Shown: in pieces, positions 52,890 through 62,386 of the stretch
How positions within the stretch are numbered: position 1 is the stretch's first letter
How the letters are laid out: each line of letters opens with the position of its first letter
Origin: Micromonospora endolithica
Lineage (GTDB): Bacteria > Actinomycetota > Actinomycetes > Mycobacteriales > Micromonosporaceae
DNA length: 64,000 bases
Assembly (NCBI RefSeq): GCF_003626595.1
Contig: NZ_RBAK01000014.1
Coordinates: 104,559 to 168,558 of the forward strand
Direction of reading: 5' to 3'
Notes under the pieces: model-generated
Databases searched by the model: none
The model's input: only the letters and a program-made list of their open reading frames with translations
What the model was told of the DNA's origin: nothing
Made by a program: the position numbers and the translations under genes

Positions 52890-54015
52890 TCAAGACGCCT
52901 GGCTCGCGGTACCGCAGCGAGTGAACGCGTCGTACCCGCGCAGCACCCGCAGCGTCCTCAAGGTGTTCCACCGGCTAGGCGTGCCGTCGGGTTCCTCGAA
53001 CCGGAAGTGCACCGCGCCGGGGTGGGTGTTCTCGAGCAGCCAACGCCCGTCGGGTCTGCGCTTGGCGCGGACGTGTTCAATCGCCTCGGCCAGCCGCGGA
53101 TCCGGAGTACCCCCGCGCCGGGCGAAGTAGTCGGTGGCCTTGAGCAGGTCGTAATGCCAGCGTGGGGGGGAAGGAGAACAACGTCCACTGCGGGTTGACC
53201 ACCTCGCCCGTGCGTAACGACCGCAAGAGGTTGCGTCGGAGCAGGTACTCCTCTCCGTTCCAGCGAGCCCGGCGGACCTCCTTAGATCCACCAGTATGGC
53301 GCTCCCACCTCAGCAGAGCGTCAATCACGTCCAGGGTGCTTGCGAAAGATGCCGGCGCTGCGCGCGTCTGGGCCCAGCAGTTCCAGCCACCATCCGGCAT
53401 CTGGTCGGCCACAAGCCGCTTGACCACCGGATCGACGTCGACGCCCAGGTAGGTACCGATCAGGATCGTTCCGGCGTTGATGCAGCAGTCCACTTCGCCG
53501 GCGAAGAACGGCAGCCCGTCGTACTCCCAGCGGCAGTTGCGGGCCACCAGGTGCGCGGTCTCTTGCATCACCGGACTGTCCGGAGGTGTGCCCAACTGAC
53601 ACAGATCGAGCAGGACTGGGTACGTCGCGGTCCACGGCTGGCCCGGCTCGGCACCCGACCCGCCGGTCGGTGCCTCGACGGGATCCGCGTCGGGCGACGG
53701 GACAGGCGGCGGTGGGTCACCGGCAGCCAGAGCCCGCGCAGTGGCCGCTGCGAACGCCGCGGTACCCGGAAAGCAGGCCCCGTTCGCCCACAGGCCATCT
53801 GGAGCCCGCAGCGCTAGCAGCCGAGCACCCCAGCCCTCGTGCTCCACCCGCGCTCGTTCGGTCGCCACCTCGGTCTCCGAGGCGTTGACGAGGTCGCGTA
53901 GCACCTGCCAGCGGATCGCCGGATCGCCCTGCAGCAGCCACTGCACAACCGGATCGTCCTCGGCCATCGGCGGCGTCCTTGGCTGGTAAGGGCCCTGATT
54001 CTCCGTCGGCTCCAT
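52890..54015 (-). pseudogene. Alpha/alpha-toroid (prenyltransferase/squalene-cyclase-like) protein, frameshifted
   Basis: Reads as one family when two frames are joined: AIRWQVLRDL, LLALRAPDGLWANGACF, QTAHLVARN-like helices, FFAGEVDCCINAGTILIGTYLGVD, ADQMPDGGWNCW (QxxxGxW repeat type) and FSFPP in the first frame (from 54015), then RWHYDLLKATDYFARRGG, KRRPDGRWLLENTHPG in the second (to 52890). The switch falls in a run of seven C (minus strand) at 53164-53170; six would keep frame. Corrected length about 374 residues. Either a real mutation, a phase-variable tract or a sequencing error. Confidence 0.7.
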
Positions 54016-54116
54016 CCCCGAACCCTAAGCAAAATCAGACGAGCGCACGCATCTGCCGTCATCCGTGCGATGACACCCATCCTGAGTCAATCTCTGGCGG
54101 GCACGCCCTGGCGACT

Positions 54117-54464
54117 TCAGTCCGAGTCCTCGCATCGGAGGCCGACGCTTGTGATTTCCCCGCTGCGGACGAGTTCTCGGATCGCTGTGGTCATGGCTCG
54201 TACGCCCGGTTCTGGAACGATCAGCTGGTCAATGACCCAGAAGTAGCTGCCGTTCGCGACGTCCCCAGTCTCCATCCATCTCGCAAGCAGGCGGCGGACC
54301 TCCTCGACGGTGAAGATGGTCAACGCCCACCTGGAGCCGTCGGGAAGATCGACGACGACATCGACATTGGCGACGCACCGCACGGTGTCGTCATGAGGAT
54401 CGAGAAAGAATCGTGCCACGAAGGTTGGTTCCGAGATGGTCACGCACGGGTCGGTGATCCCCAT
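54117..54464 (-). CDS. Hypothetical protein
   Basis: 115 residues from ATG 54464. A compact sequence (ARFFLDPHDDTVRCVANVDVVVDLPDGSRW; WALTIFTVEEVRRLLARWMETGD; YFWVIDQLIVPEPG) suggests a small mixed alpha/beta fold. No family is recognised. Located in the accessory region beside another small hypothetical gene. Confidence 0.6.
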   Translation of the reverse strand: MGITDPCVTISEPTFVARFFLDPHDDTVRCVANVDVVVDLPDGSRWALTIFTVEEVRRLLARWMETGDVANGSYFWVIDQLIVPEPGVRAMTTAIRELVRSGEITSVGLRCEDSD

Positions 54465-54549
54465 GAAGCCCCATCCTGCCGTACGTGTGCGAGAGCACTT
54501 CAGGGCCTTGCGCGGCATCCGCTTCTGCCGCGGAGAGTGCGGTACTCGA

Positions 54550-54906
54550 TCACCGGGAGTGCCAGCTGGTGAGTCGCCATGCCTCACCGGTGGTGTCTGG
54601 CTCCAGTTCGCCTGAGACGACCAGGGTGATCCCGGTGTCTGTCCTCAGGCTCAGTGAACCGTCGTCGTACACCCGCGCAGTGTCGATGGTTCTGCCGTTG
54701 AGAGCTATGGCTGCGGTCAGCCACGCGATGTCGTCGCCGGCTGTGCCCTTGGCGGAAGTGGCCACCTCGAGAGTCCAAGAAGCGTCGATGTAGAGCCGTG
54801 CTTCCTGAGCGGGTGTTGGTCGGTTGTCGCAGAGTCCCAGGAACGGCCATGCCTGGCGGAATCCGATCTCCACCACGAAGGAGCCGACGACCTGTTCCAC
54901 ATCCAT
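54550..54906 (-). CDS. Hypothetical protein, possibly DUF6188-like
   Basis: 118 residues from ATG 54906. A beta-rich small domain (RLYIDASWTLEV; AIALNGRTIDTARVYDDGSLSLRTD) of the kind seen in short actinobacterial DUF6188-type proteins; the family match is tentative. Upstream frame carries only a LuxR remnant. Confidence 0.6.
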   Translation of the reverse strand: MDVEQVVGSFVVEIGFRQAWPFLGLCDNRPTPAQEARLYIDASWTLEVATSAKGTAGDDIAWLTAAIALNGRTIDTARVYDDGSLSLRTDTGITLVVSGELEPDTTGEAWRLTSWHSR

Positions 54907-55369
54907 GGACCTATGGTGCCTGCAACGGGTGACCCGCGCGCTCATCTGCCGCGTACCGCGCTGCATCGGGCGTGATACCCAGCGGGCGCTGTAGCTACCT
55001 GGCGGTCGGCGGGGATCTCGGGACGGGAGGATCGAGACGGGGCGTTGGATCGGCCGGTGGCGACCGACCAGTTGGGCGACGTCGCGTTCGCGTTCGGTGA
55101 GCGGCTCCGGTCCAGGTCGGTCCGGCACTACGGAGGTCCGGGCGCTGAGGCGCACAACAGGTGCGCTCAGCTGCCTTGGACCGAGCGGTGCGGGCGGGTC
55201 CGTAGCGCCCGGAGACCACGCCGGGGCACCGGCGGTCGCGGCGTGCTGACGGCATTGACTGCTCAGGTCGACAGGGCGCGAGCGACACCATCCGGTGCCG
55301 GGCCGACTGCCCGGGGCGGCATCGCCGTTCAGGACGGCCCGCCGACACCGGGCGTGGCCCGGGTACGGG
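54907..55369. other. 463-base gap with LuxR-type HTH remnant
   Basis: At 55101-55066 (minus strand) the codons read LTERERDVAQLV, the start signature of a LuxR-family HTH, but the frame then degenerates and no sensor domain is joined. No intact gene is found in the rest of the stretch. A relic of a transcription factor. Confidence 0.5.
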
Positions 55370-58300
55370 TCAGCTCACGTTGGCCGGGCCGAGGACGCTC
55401 TTCAGGTCGCCCATCAGGGCGGTGGTGGCCGCGACCCGGAACGGGCCGAGACGCAGCGTGGTGACCTTGCCGCCGTTGAGCAGCTTGACGTGCACCTCGG
55501 TGTCGCCGGGGTGCAGCACCAGGGTCTCCTTGAGCCGCTCCACCAGCGGCGGCGTGCACCGGTGCACCGGGATGGTCAGGGTGATCGGCTTGCTGCCCGG
55601 GTTGCTGGTGACGTCCGGCATCGACATGTCCATCGCCATGATCCGCGGGGTGTCGTCGCGCCGGTCCACCCGCCCCTTGACCACCACGATCGCGTCCTCG
55701 GCGATGTACTGCCCGATCACCTCGTAGGTGTTGGGGAAGAACAGCGTCTCCACCCCGCCGGCCAGGTCCTCCAGGGTGGCCGACGCCCAGGCCCGGCCCT
55801 GCTTGGTGACCCGGCGTTGCACACCGGAGAGGATGCCGGCGAGGGTGACCACCGCGCCGTCGGGCACGGTGCCCTCCTCGGACAGCGCCGCGATGGTGCA
55901 GTCGGCCGCCGCGCCGAGCACGTGCTCCAGGCCGAACAGCGGGTGGTCGGAGACGTACAGGCCGAGCATCTCGCGTTCGAAGGCGAGCTTGTCGCGCTTG
56001 TCCCATTCGCCGTCGGTGATGACCGGCATGACCGTGGTGCTGCCCCCGGTCTCCGCCTCGCCGAAGCCGGCGCCGAAGAGGTCGTACTGACCGACGGCCT
56101 CCTTGCGCTTCACGTCGGCGTACGCGTCGATCGCGTCGGCGTGCACCGCGAGCAGCGCCTTACGGGGGTGCTTCAGCGAGTCGAACGCCCCGGCCTTGAT
56201 CAGCGATTCGATGGTCTTCTTGTTGCAGACCACCGCGTCCACCTTGGACAGGAAGTCGTAGAAGTCGGCGTACTCGCCCTTCTCCTCGCGGCATCGCATG
56301 ATCGCGGCCACCACGTTCGCCCCGACGTTACGGATCGCGCCGAGGCCGAACCGGATCTCCTTGCCGACCGGGGTGAACGGCCCGGCGGAGGTGTTCACGT
56401 CCGGCGGCAGCACCTGGATGCCCATCCGCCGGCACTCCGACAGGTAGAGCGCCATCTTGTCCTTGTCGTCACCGACCGAGGTGAGCAGCCCGGCCATGTA
56501 CTCGGCCGGGTAGTTGGCCTTGAGGTAACCGGTCCAGTACGACACCAGCCCGTACCCGGCGGTGTGCGCCTTGTTGAACGCGTAGTCGGCGAACGGGACC
56601 AGGATGTCCCAGAGCGTCTGGATGGCCTCGTCGGAGTAGCCGTTGCCGCGCATGCCGTCGCGGAACGGGATGAACTCCTTGTCGAGGACCTCCTTCTTCT
56701 TCTTGCCCATCGCCCGGCGCAGCAGGTCGGCCTGGCCGAGGCTGTAGCCGGCGAGCTTCTGCGCGGCGCGCTGCACCTGCTCCTGGTAGACGATCAGGCC
56801 GTACGTCGGGCCGAGGATCTCCTCCAGGGGCTTCTCCAGCTCCGGGTGGATCGGCGTGATCTCCTGGAGGCCGTTCTTGCGCAGCGCGTAGTTGGTGTGC
56901 GAGTTGGCACCCATCGGGCCGGGCCGGTAGAGCGCCAGCACCGCCGAGATGTCCTCGAAGTTGTCCGGCTTCATCAGCCGCAGCAGCGACCGCATCGGCC
57001 CGCCGTCGAGCTGGAACACACCGAGCGTGTCGCCCCGGGCCAGCAGTTCGTAGGTCGGCTTGTCGTCCAGCGGCAGTTTCAGCAGGTCGACCTTGGTGCC
57101 GTGGTTGAGCTCGATGTTCTTCAGCGCGTCGTCGATGATGGTCAGGTTGCGCAGGCCGAGGAAGTCCATCTTGAGCAGCCCGAGCGACTCGCAGGTCGGG
57201 TAGTCGAACTGCGTGATGATGGCGCCGTCGGCGTCCCGGCGCATCAGCGGGATGTGCTCGATGATCGGCTCGGCGGACATGATGACACCGGCGGCGTGCA
57301 CGCCGGTCTGCCGGATCAGGCCCTCGATGCCCTTGGCGGTGTCGATCACCTTGCGCACGTCCGGGTCGGATTCGTAGAGCCCGCGGATCTCGCCGGCCTC
57401 GGCGTAGCGGGGGTGCTTCGGGTCGAAGATGCCGGTCAGCGGGATGTCCTTGCCCATCACCGCCGGGGGCATCGCCTTGGTGATCCGGTCGCCGACGGCG
57501 TACGGGTAGCCGAGCACCCGGGCCGAGTCCTTGATCGCCGCCTTCGCCTTGATCGTGCCGAAGGTCGCGATCTGCGCGACCTTGTCCTCGCCCCACTTGT
57601 CGGTGACGTACTTGATCACCTCACCCCGCCGGCGCTCGTCGAAGTCGATGTCGACGTCCGGCATGGAGACCCGCTCGGGGTTGAGGAACCGCTCGAAGAT
57701 CAGCCCGTGCGGGATCGGGTCCAGGTCGGTGATGCCCAGGGCGTACGCGACGAGCGAGCCGGCGGCCGAGCCACGGCCCGGGCCCACCGCGATGCCCTGG
57801 TTCTTGGCCCACTGGATGAAGTCGGCGACCACGAGGAAGTAGGACGGGAAGCCCATCTGGATGATGACGCCCAGCTCGTACTCGGCCTGCACCACGTGGC
57901 CCTCGGGGATGCCCTCGGGGAACCGCCGGGCCAGGCCGACGAACGTCTCCTTGCGGAACCAGGACTCCTCGGTCTCCCCGTCGGGCACCGGGAAGCGCGG
58001 CATCAGGTTGTGGAACTGGAACATCCCGGTCGGGTCGACCCGCTCGGCGACCAGCAGGGTGTTGCGGCAGCCCTCCAGCCACACGTCGGAGCCGTCGACC
58101 GCGCGCATCTCGTCGGCGGACTTGATGTAGTAGCCGCTGCCGCCGAACTTGAACCGGTTCGGGTCGGCGACGTTGCTGCCGGTCTGCACGCAGAGCAGCA
58201 CGTCGTGCGCCTCGGACTGGGCCTCGTGGGTGTAGTGCGAGTCGTTGGTCACCACCGGCGGGATGCCCAGCTTGCGGCCGATCTCCAGCAGCCCGTCGCG

Positions 58301-58903
58301 GACCCGCTTCTCGATGTCCAGGCCGTGGTCCATCAGCTCCAGGAAGTAGTTCTCCTTGCCGAAGATCTCCTGGTATTTCCCGGCGGCCTCCATGGCCTGC
58401 GCGTCCTGGCCGAGCCGCAACCGGGTCTGCACCTCGCCGGACGGGCAGCCGGTGGTGGCCATCAGGCCGTCGGAGTATTCCGCGAGCAGTTCGGTGTCCA
58501 TCCGGGGCCACTTGACGAAGTAGCCGTCGGTGTAGGCCCGGGAGGTGAGCGTGAAGAGGTTGTGCAGGCCGGTCTTGTTGCGCGCCCAGATCGTCTTGTG
58601 GGTGTAGCCGCCGCTGCCGGAGACGTCGTCGCTCTTCTGCTCCGGCCGGCCCCAGCGCACCCGGGACTTGTGGAAGCGGGACTCCGGCGCCACGTACGCC
58701 TCGATGCCCAGGATCGGGGTGACCCCGGCGGCCATCGCCTGCTTGTAGAAGTCGTTCGCGCCATGCATGTTGCCGTGGTCGGTCATCGCCACCGCCGGCA
58801 TGCCCTGCCGCTTGACCTCGGCGAAGAGGTCCTTGAGCCGGGCCGCGCCGTCGAGCATCGAGTACTCCGTGTGCACGTGCAGATGCGCGAACGAATCGCC
58901 CAT
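55370..58903 (-). CDS. dnaE: DNA polymerase III alpha subunit (DnaE1)
   Basis: Replicative polymerase. 1177 residues, normal length. PHP domain (FAHLHVHTEYSMLDG, AMTDHGNMHG), palm with the catalytic PDVDIDFDERRRGE, finger/beta-binding segments, helix-hairpin-helix (KAGAFDSL region) and OB fold. ATG 58903 begins the conserved MGDSFAHLH; the longer frame to 59362 is antisense to the sigma factor gene. Divergent from that gene. Confidence 0.97.
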   Translation of the reverse strand: MGDSFAHLHVHTEYSMLDGAARLKDLFAEVKRQGMPAVAMTDHGNMHGANDFYKQAMAAGVTPILGIEAYVAPESRFHKSRVRWGRPEQKSDDVSGSGGYTHKTIWARNKTGLHNLFTLTSRAYTDGYFVKWPRMDTELLAEYSDGLMATTGCPSGEVQTRLRLGQDAQAMEAAGKYQEIFGKENYFLELMDHGLDIEKRVRDGLLEIGRKLGIPPVVTNDSHYTHEAQSEAHDVLLCVQTGSNVADPNRFKFGGSGYYIKSADEMRAVDGSDVWLEGCRNTLLVAERVDPTGMFQFHNLMPRFPVPDGETEESWFRKETFVGLARRFPEGIPEGHVVQAEYELGVIIQMGFPSYFLVVADFIQWAKNQGIAVGPGRGSAAGSLVAYALGITDLDPIPHGLIFERFLNPERVSMPDVDIDFDERRRGEVIKYVTDKWGEDKVAQIATFGTIKAKAAIKDSARVLGYPYAVGDRITKAMPPAVMGKDIPLTGIFDPKHPRYAEAGEIRGLYESDPDVRKVIDTAKGIEGLIRQTGVHAAGVIMSAEPIIEHIPLMRRDADGAIITQFDYPTCESLGLLKMDFLGLRNLTIIDDALKNIELNHGTKVDLLKLPLDDKPTYELLARGDTLGVFQLDGGPMRSLLRLMKPDNFEDISAVLALYRPGPMGANSHTNYALRKNGLQEITPIHPELEKPLEEILGPTYGLIVYQEQVQRAAQKLAGYSLGQADLLRRAMGKKKKEVLDKEFIPFRDGMRGNGYSDEAIQTLWDILVPFADYAFNKAHTAGYGLVSYWTGYLKANYPAEYMAGLLTSVGDDKDKMALYLSECRRMGIQVLPPDVNTSAGPFTPVGKEIRFGLGAIRNVGANVVAAIMRCREEKGEYADFYDFLSKVDAVVCNKKTIESLIKAGAFDSLKHPRKALLAVHADAIDAYADVKRKEAVGQYDLFGAGFGEAETGGSTTVMPVITDGEWDKRDKLAFEREMLGLYVSDHPLFGLEHVLGAAADCTIAALSEEGTVPDGAVVTLAGILSGVQRRVTKQGRAWASATLEDLAGGVETLFFPNTYEVIGQYIAEDAIVVVKGRVDRRDDTPRIMAMDMSMPDVTSNPGSKPITLTIPVHRCTPPLVERLKETLVLHPGDTEVHVKLLNGGKVTTLRLGPFRVAATTALMGDLKSVLGPANVS

Positions 58904-59120
58904 GCGGAGCGCCCCCCCGGGTCGGTCGTCGATGGTCGGGCCCCACCCTATCGCCGGCCGGAGGGGCCGGGGGAAGCCGCCGCGCGGGAGGCTCGGCTCA
59001 GGTGTTGTGGATCTCCATCGGCCGGCCCGTCGGTCGGCTGCCGGACACGCGCGCCGCGCCCGGGTGGGTGCGGCCGTAGCCTGGAGCCACGGCACACCGG
59101 CGACCTCGGGGGACGGCCTG

Positions 59121-59666
59121 ATGCCCCTTCCGGACGGTATCGACGAGCTGGCCCGTTCCGCCGCGCGCGGTGACCGGGGCGCGCTCGACGCGCTGCTGGC
59201 CGCGGTGCGGCCGGAGGTCCTGCGGATGTGCGGCCGGGTGCTGCCGCACCGCGAGGACGCCGAGGAGGCGTGCCAGGACGCGCTGCTGGCGGTGGCCCGG
59301 GGCATCGCCGGGTTCGAGGGTCGTTCGTCGTTCCGCACCTGGCTGTACCGGCTGACCGCCAACCGCGCCCGATCGACCTACCGGGTGCTGCGCCGGCGCT
59401 GGCGGGTGGAGGCCGACGGGGTGCCGCTGCCGGACCCGCCCGACCCGCGCCGCACCAGCGTGGTCGCCGGCACCCGGCTGGACCTGCTCGACGCCCTCGA
59501 CGCGGTCCGCGCCGACCTGGCCGAGGTGGTGGCGCTGCGCGACGTGCTGGGGCTGGGCTACCGGGAGATCGCCGAGTTGCTCGACCTACCCGAGGGCACG
59601 GTCAAGTCGCGGCTGCACGAGGGCCGCCGGCAGGTCCGGGCGCGGTTGACCGGTGCCGACCGCTGA
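59121..59666 (+). CDS. RNA polymerase sigma factor, ECF-like
   Basis: 181 residues: region 2 (about 20-90; HREDAEEACQDALLAVARGI, FRTWLYRLTANRARSTYR) and region 4 (about 128-175; VALRDVLGLGYREIAELLDLPEGTVKSRLHEGRRQ). Short linker, no C-terminal extension: a group 4 (ECF) type. ATG 59121 with GGGGGAC upstream. No anti-sigma gene is recognised; the next gene encodes a lipoprotein that overlaps it by 14 bases. Confidence 0.92.
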   Translation: MPLPDGIDELARSAARGDRGALDALLAAVRPEVLRMCGRVLPHREDAEEACQDALLAVARGIAGFEGRSSFRTWLYRLTANRARSTYRVLRRRWRVEADGVPLPDPPDPRRTSVVAGTRLDLLDALDAVRADLAEVVALRDVLGLGYREIAELLDLPEGTVKSRLHEGRRQVRARLTGADR

Positions 59667-60261
59667 CCGCCCGTCCCGGACCGGGCGCCGGGGGCGACGA
59701 CCACCCCGGGTGGTGGGGCTGGCGCTGGCCGTCGCGCTCGCCGCCGCCCCGCTCGCCGGCTGCGGGGAGGAGCCGGTCGCGCCCCTGCCGGTGCGGCAGC
59801 CCGCACCGTCTTCGCCGGCCGGCCCGGCGACGTCGCCGCCGAACCCCACGCCGGCTCCGTCGCCACCGCCGTCCGTCGCCGCGACCACCGCCGCGACCAC
59901 CGCCGCCGCGCCGACCCGGCCCATCGCACCGCCGCCGACCCGGCCGGGCCGGCCGAGCACCGCACCCACCACCGGCCGTCCCACCGGCACCCCGCCGGCA
60001 GCCTGCCTGGGCGCGGTCCGCTACGACCTGGTCCTGGCCGAGACCGAACTGGCGCTGTTCCGGTCGCTCTGCCTCGCCACCGGCGGGGTGCTGCGGATCC
60101 AGGGCATCGGGCCGGGCGAGGTGACGGTGGACCGGGAGGACCTGGTGGTCAGCAACTACGAGGCGGGCGTGGTCGACATCCGGTTCGTCCGGCCGGGCAC
60201 CGTGGAGGTCCGGATCCCGCAGAACGGCGTCACGTACCCGGTCGTCGTGGTGGTGCGCTGA
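59653..60261 (+). CDS. Putative lipoprotein, coupled to sigma factor
   Basis: 202 residues. Basic N-terminus, signal helix and lipobox LAGC (Cys37), then an 80-residue Pro/Thr/Ala linker and a small C-terminal beta-rich domain (CLGAVRYDLVLAETELALFRSLCLATGG; VLRIQGIGPGEVTV). GTG start overlaps the sigma gene end by 14 bases, implying co-expression. It may sense envelope conditions, but no anti-sigma motif is seen. Confidence 0.78.
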   Translation: MPTADRPSRTGRRGRRPPRVVGLALAVALAAAPLAGCGEEPVAPLPVRQPAPSSPAGPATSPPNPTPAPSPPPSVAATTAATTAAAPTRPIAPPPTRPGRPSTAPTTGRPTGTPPAACLGAVRYDLVLAETELALFRSLCLATGGVLRIQGIGPGEVTVDREDLVVSNYEAGVVDIRFVRPGTVEVRIPQNGVTYPVVVVVR

Positions 60262-61579
60262 CCCGCCGGGCCCGGTCGGCCCGCACCCCATCCAGCAGCG
60301 CGTCCACGAAGCCGGGACCGGCGTCGACCGGGGGCACCACCTGCACGTAGAGCAGGCCGGCGGGGGCGGACGCGGCGGCCTCCACGACCACCGGCCGGCC
60401 CCGCGGGCAGTCGAACCGGGCCACCACCCAGTCCAGGCCGGCCCGGCTCACCCGCCTCGGCGTCGCCGCCACGCAGTCGGCGTGCCGGCGCGCGGCGACG
60501 AAGGCGGCGGGATCGGTTCGGCCGGCGGCGCCGGTGGTGAGACCCACGAACGCGCCCGGCATGGTCTCCTCCACCGCCCACCGGCGCGGGTCGGGGGCGA
60601 TCACCAGGGCAGGTTCGAGCCGGCCGGACGCGTCGTACCGGCCGGCCCAGCCGCTGCCGGCGGCCCGCCAGCCGGCCGGCAGCGCCACCCGCAGCGGCCC
60701 GCTGGTCGCGCTGGTGACCACGGCCGCCGCGTCCGCCGCCAGCGCCCCGGCCGCGGCGAGCACGAGCACGCCCCGCGCGATGCCGCGCCGCCACCGCCCG
60801 CCGAGGGCGGGGTCCGGTGGGAAGGGTACGGCGGCGGCCCGGCCCAGGGCGGCGCGGAAGGCGGTGGCGTCCGGGTACCGGTCGGCGGCACGCCGGGCGG
60901 TGGCCCGGCGCAGCACCGCGTCCACCGCCGGGGGTACGCCGGCGGTGACCGTCGGGGCGCCGAGGAGTCGTCGGCCGAGCCGGCCCAGGGCGTACACGTC
61001 GGCGCTCAGGTCGACCACCGCGAGCGGATCGTCCTGCTCGGGGGCCATGTAGCCGGGGGTGCCCGCGCGGGCGGTGAGGCCGGACGCGGCGGCGAGCGCC
61101 TTGGCCAGGCCCAGGTCGGCGATCAGCACCCGCTCGCCGTCCGGCCCGGACCGGAAGAGGATGTTGCCCGGCGACAGGTCGCGGTGCACCACCCGGTGCC
61201 GGTGCAGCACCGCGACCCCGGCGGCGATCTCGGCCAGCAGGTCCAGGGCGGCGGCCGGCGCCGGCGGCGGTCCGGCCGCCAGCCGGTCGCGCAGGCTGCC
61301 GCCGTCGGCCCAGTCCAGCACGGCGTACGGGCGGCCGTCGGCCAGTTCGCCCACCCGGTGCACCCGGACCAGCCGTTCGTGGTCGATCCGGCGCAGCAGG
61401 CGTGCCTCGTCCAGGAAGCGTTCCCGCACCCGCAGGTCGTGGTGCCAGTTCTCGGCCAGCACCTTGATCGCGACCCGGCTGTCCAGCACCGGGTCGCGGG
61501 CCAGCCACACCGTGGCGAAGGACCCCACCCCGAGCAGTCGCTCGACCCGGTGGTCGCCGATCCGCGTCGGTGTGGTCAC
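60230..61579 (-). CDS. Membrane-anchored Ser/Thr protein kinase
   Basis: 449 residues. Kinase domain: Gly loop GVGSFATVW (17-25), VAIKVL with Lys39, HRD (132-134), DLG (155-157) in place of DFG, and GTPGYMAPEQ. One membrane helix (about 267-287), then an extracytoplasmic domain of about 160 residues with a Cys pair (CVAATPR and FDCPRG), of unknown type. GTG 61579. Its 3' end overlaps the lipoprotein gene by 32 bases, tail to tail. Confidence 0.93.
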   Translation of the reverse strand: MTTPTRIGDHRVERLLGVGSFATVWLARDPVLDSRVAIKVLAENWHHDLRVRERFLDEARLLRRIDHERLVRVHRVGELADGRPYAVLDWADGGSLRDRLAAGPPPAPAAALDLLAEIAAGVAVLHRHRVVHRDLSPGNILFRSGPDGERVLIADLGLAKALAAASGLTARAGTPGYMAPEQDDPLAVVDLSADVYALGRLGRRLLGAPTVTAGVPPAVDAVLRRATARRAADRYPDATAFRAALGRAAAVPFPPDPALGGRWRRGIARGVLVLAAAGALAADAAAVVTSATSGPLRVALPAGWRAAGSGWAGRYDASGRLEPALVIAPDPRRWAVEETMPGAFVGLTTGAAGRTDPAAFVAARRHADCVAATPRRVSRAGLDWVVARFDCPRGRPVVVEAAASAPAGLLYVQVVPPVDAGPGFVDALLDGVRADRARRVSAPPRRPGT

Positions 61580-61736
61580 CGTGTCACCCCCCGTGGCCGG
61601 GCCGTGGGGACAGTAGACGGCGCACACGACGCGGGAGCAAGGTCGGCGACCGGCGGGATGTCGGCGATCCGACGAACCTTTCCCGGCGGCGCGGAGACCA
61701 ACAGGGCAGACAACCCGATCGAAAAGGAGATCTCCC

Positions 61737-62291
61737 ATGCATCGTCTCGCGTACGTCGTCGTGGCGGCCGTCCTGGCCCTGGCCGGGTCCGCCCCGGCCG
61801 CCGCCCACTCCCCCGCCCGGCCGGCCGCCGGGCAGACCGCCGACACCGGGACCGAGCTGATCAGCGTGCGCGGGGCCGGTCCGTTCCGGATCGGCGCGCG
61901 GCTGGACCGGCTCCAGGCGGCCGGGCTCATCGACTGGGTCGCGTCCGACGGCCCGGACCTGGTGCGCACCGGGGTGACCGGGCAGTGGGCGGGCAAGCTC
62001 ATCCTGACCTTCCGGGACGGGCGGCTGGTGGGGGTGGGCACCGCCACCGCGCCGCCCCGCACCCCGGCGGGCGCCCAGGTCGGCATGTTCTTCGCCGACC
62101 TGGAGCGGATCTACGGGCCACGCGGTTCGATGATCAACAACGACGCCGGTGCCGACCGGGCGTACCTGGTGCGGGTGGGCTCGCGGGTGGAGCTGTTCAC
62201 CGGGCACCCGATCCGGCAGGGCGTCGGCTACCTCGAGGTCGGCCTGGCGTCCTACGTGGAGCGCGCCTACCGGGAGCGCTGCGGCTGCTGA
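61737..62291 (+). CDS. Secreted hypothetical protein
   Basis: 184 residues. Signal peptide (1-23, ending AAAHS), then a compact domain (GAGPFRIGARLDRLQAAGLIDW; VGMFFADLERIYGPRG; AYLVRVGSRVELFTG) and a C-terminal CGC. Strong AAGGAGAT ribosome-binding site 6 bases before the ATG. Exported; function unknown. Confidence 0.82.
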   Translation: MHRLAYVVVAAVLALAGSAPAAAHSPARPAAGQTADTGTELISVRGAGPFRIGARLDRLQAAGLIDWVASDGPDLVRTGVTGQWAGKLILTFRDGRLVGVGTATAPPRTPAGAQVGMFFADLERIYGPRGSMINNDAGADRAYLVRVGSRVELFTGHPIRQGVGYLEVGLASYVERAYRERCGC

Positions 62292-62299
62292 GTCGACGT

Positions 62300-62332
62300 C
62301 GCGGGGCGTCCGGTCCTTCCGGGCGCCCCGCG
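62300..62332 (+). terminator. Hairpin after the secreted protein
   Basis: Arms CGCGGGGCG/CGCCCCGCG (9 bases) with a 15-base loop that can itself pair, 9 bases past the stop. Confidence 0.6.
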
Positions 62333-62359
62333 TCACATTGTTATGGCTCTGGACAATGC

Positions 62360-62382
62360 TGTGTGGCACACACTATCGTGTG
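62360..62382 (+). promoter_or_regulatory. Operator before PadR gene
   Basis: Overlapping inverted repeats TGTGTG-G-CACACA (62360-62372) and CACAC-TATC-GTGTG (62369-62382), ending 4 bases before the PadR ATG. The TGTGTG/CACACA-type half-sites recall PadR operators. The site would sit over the promoter of a leaderless or very short-leader transcript. Confidence 0.6.
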
Positions 62383-62386
62383 ACGC

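Noticed and set aside
55295..59173. 1292-codon plus-strand frame
   Set aside because: Antisense to dnaE, which carries all polymerase motifs.
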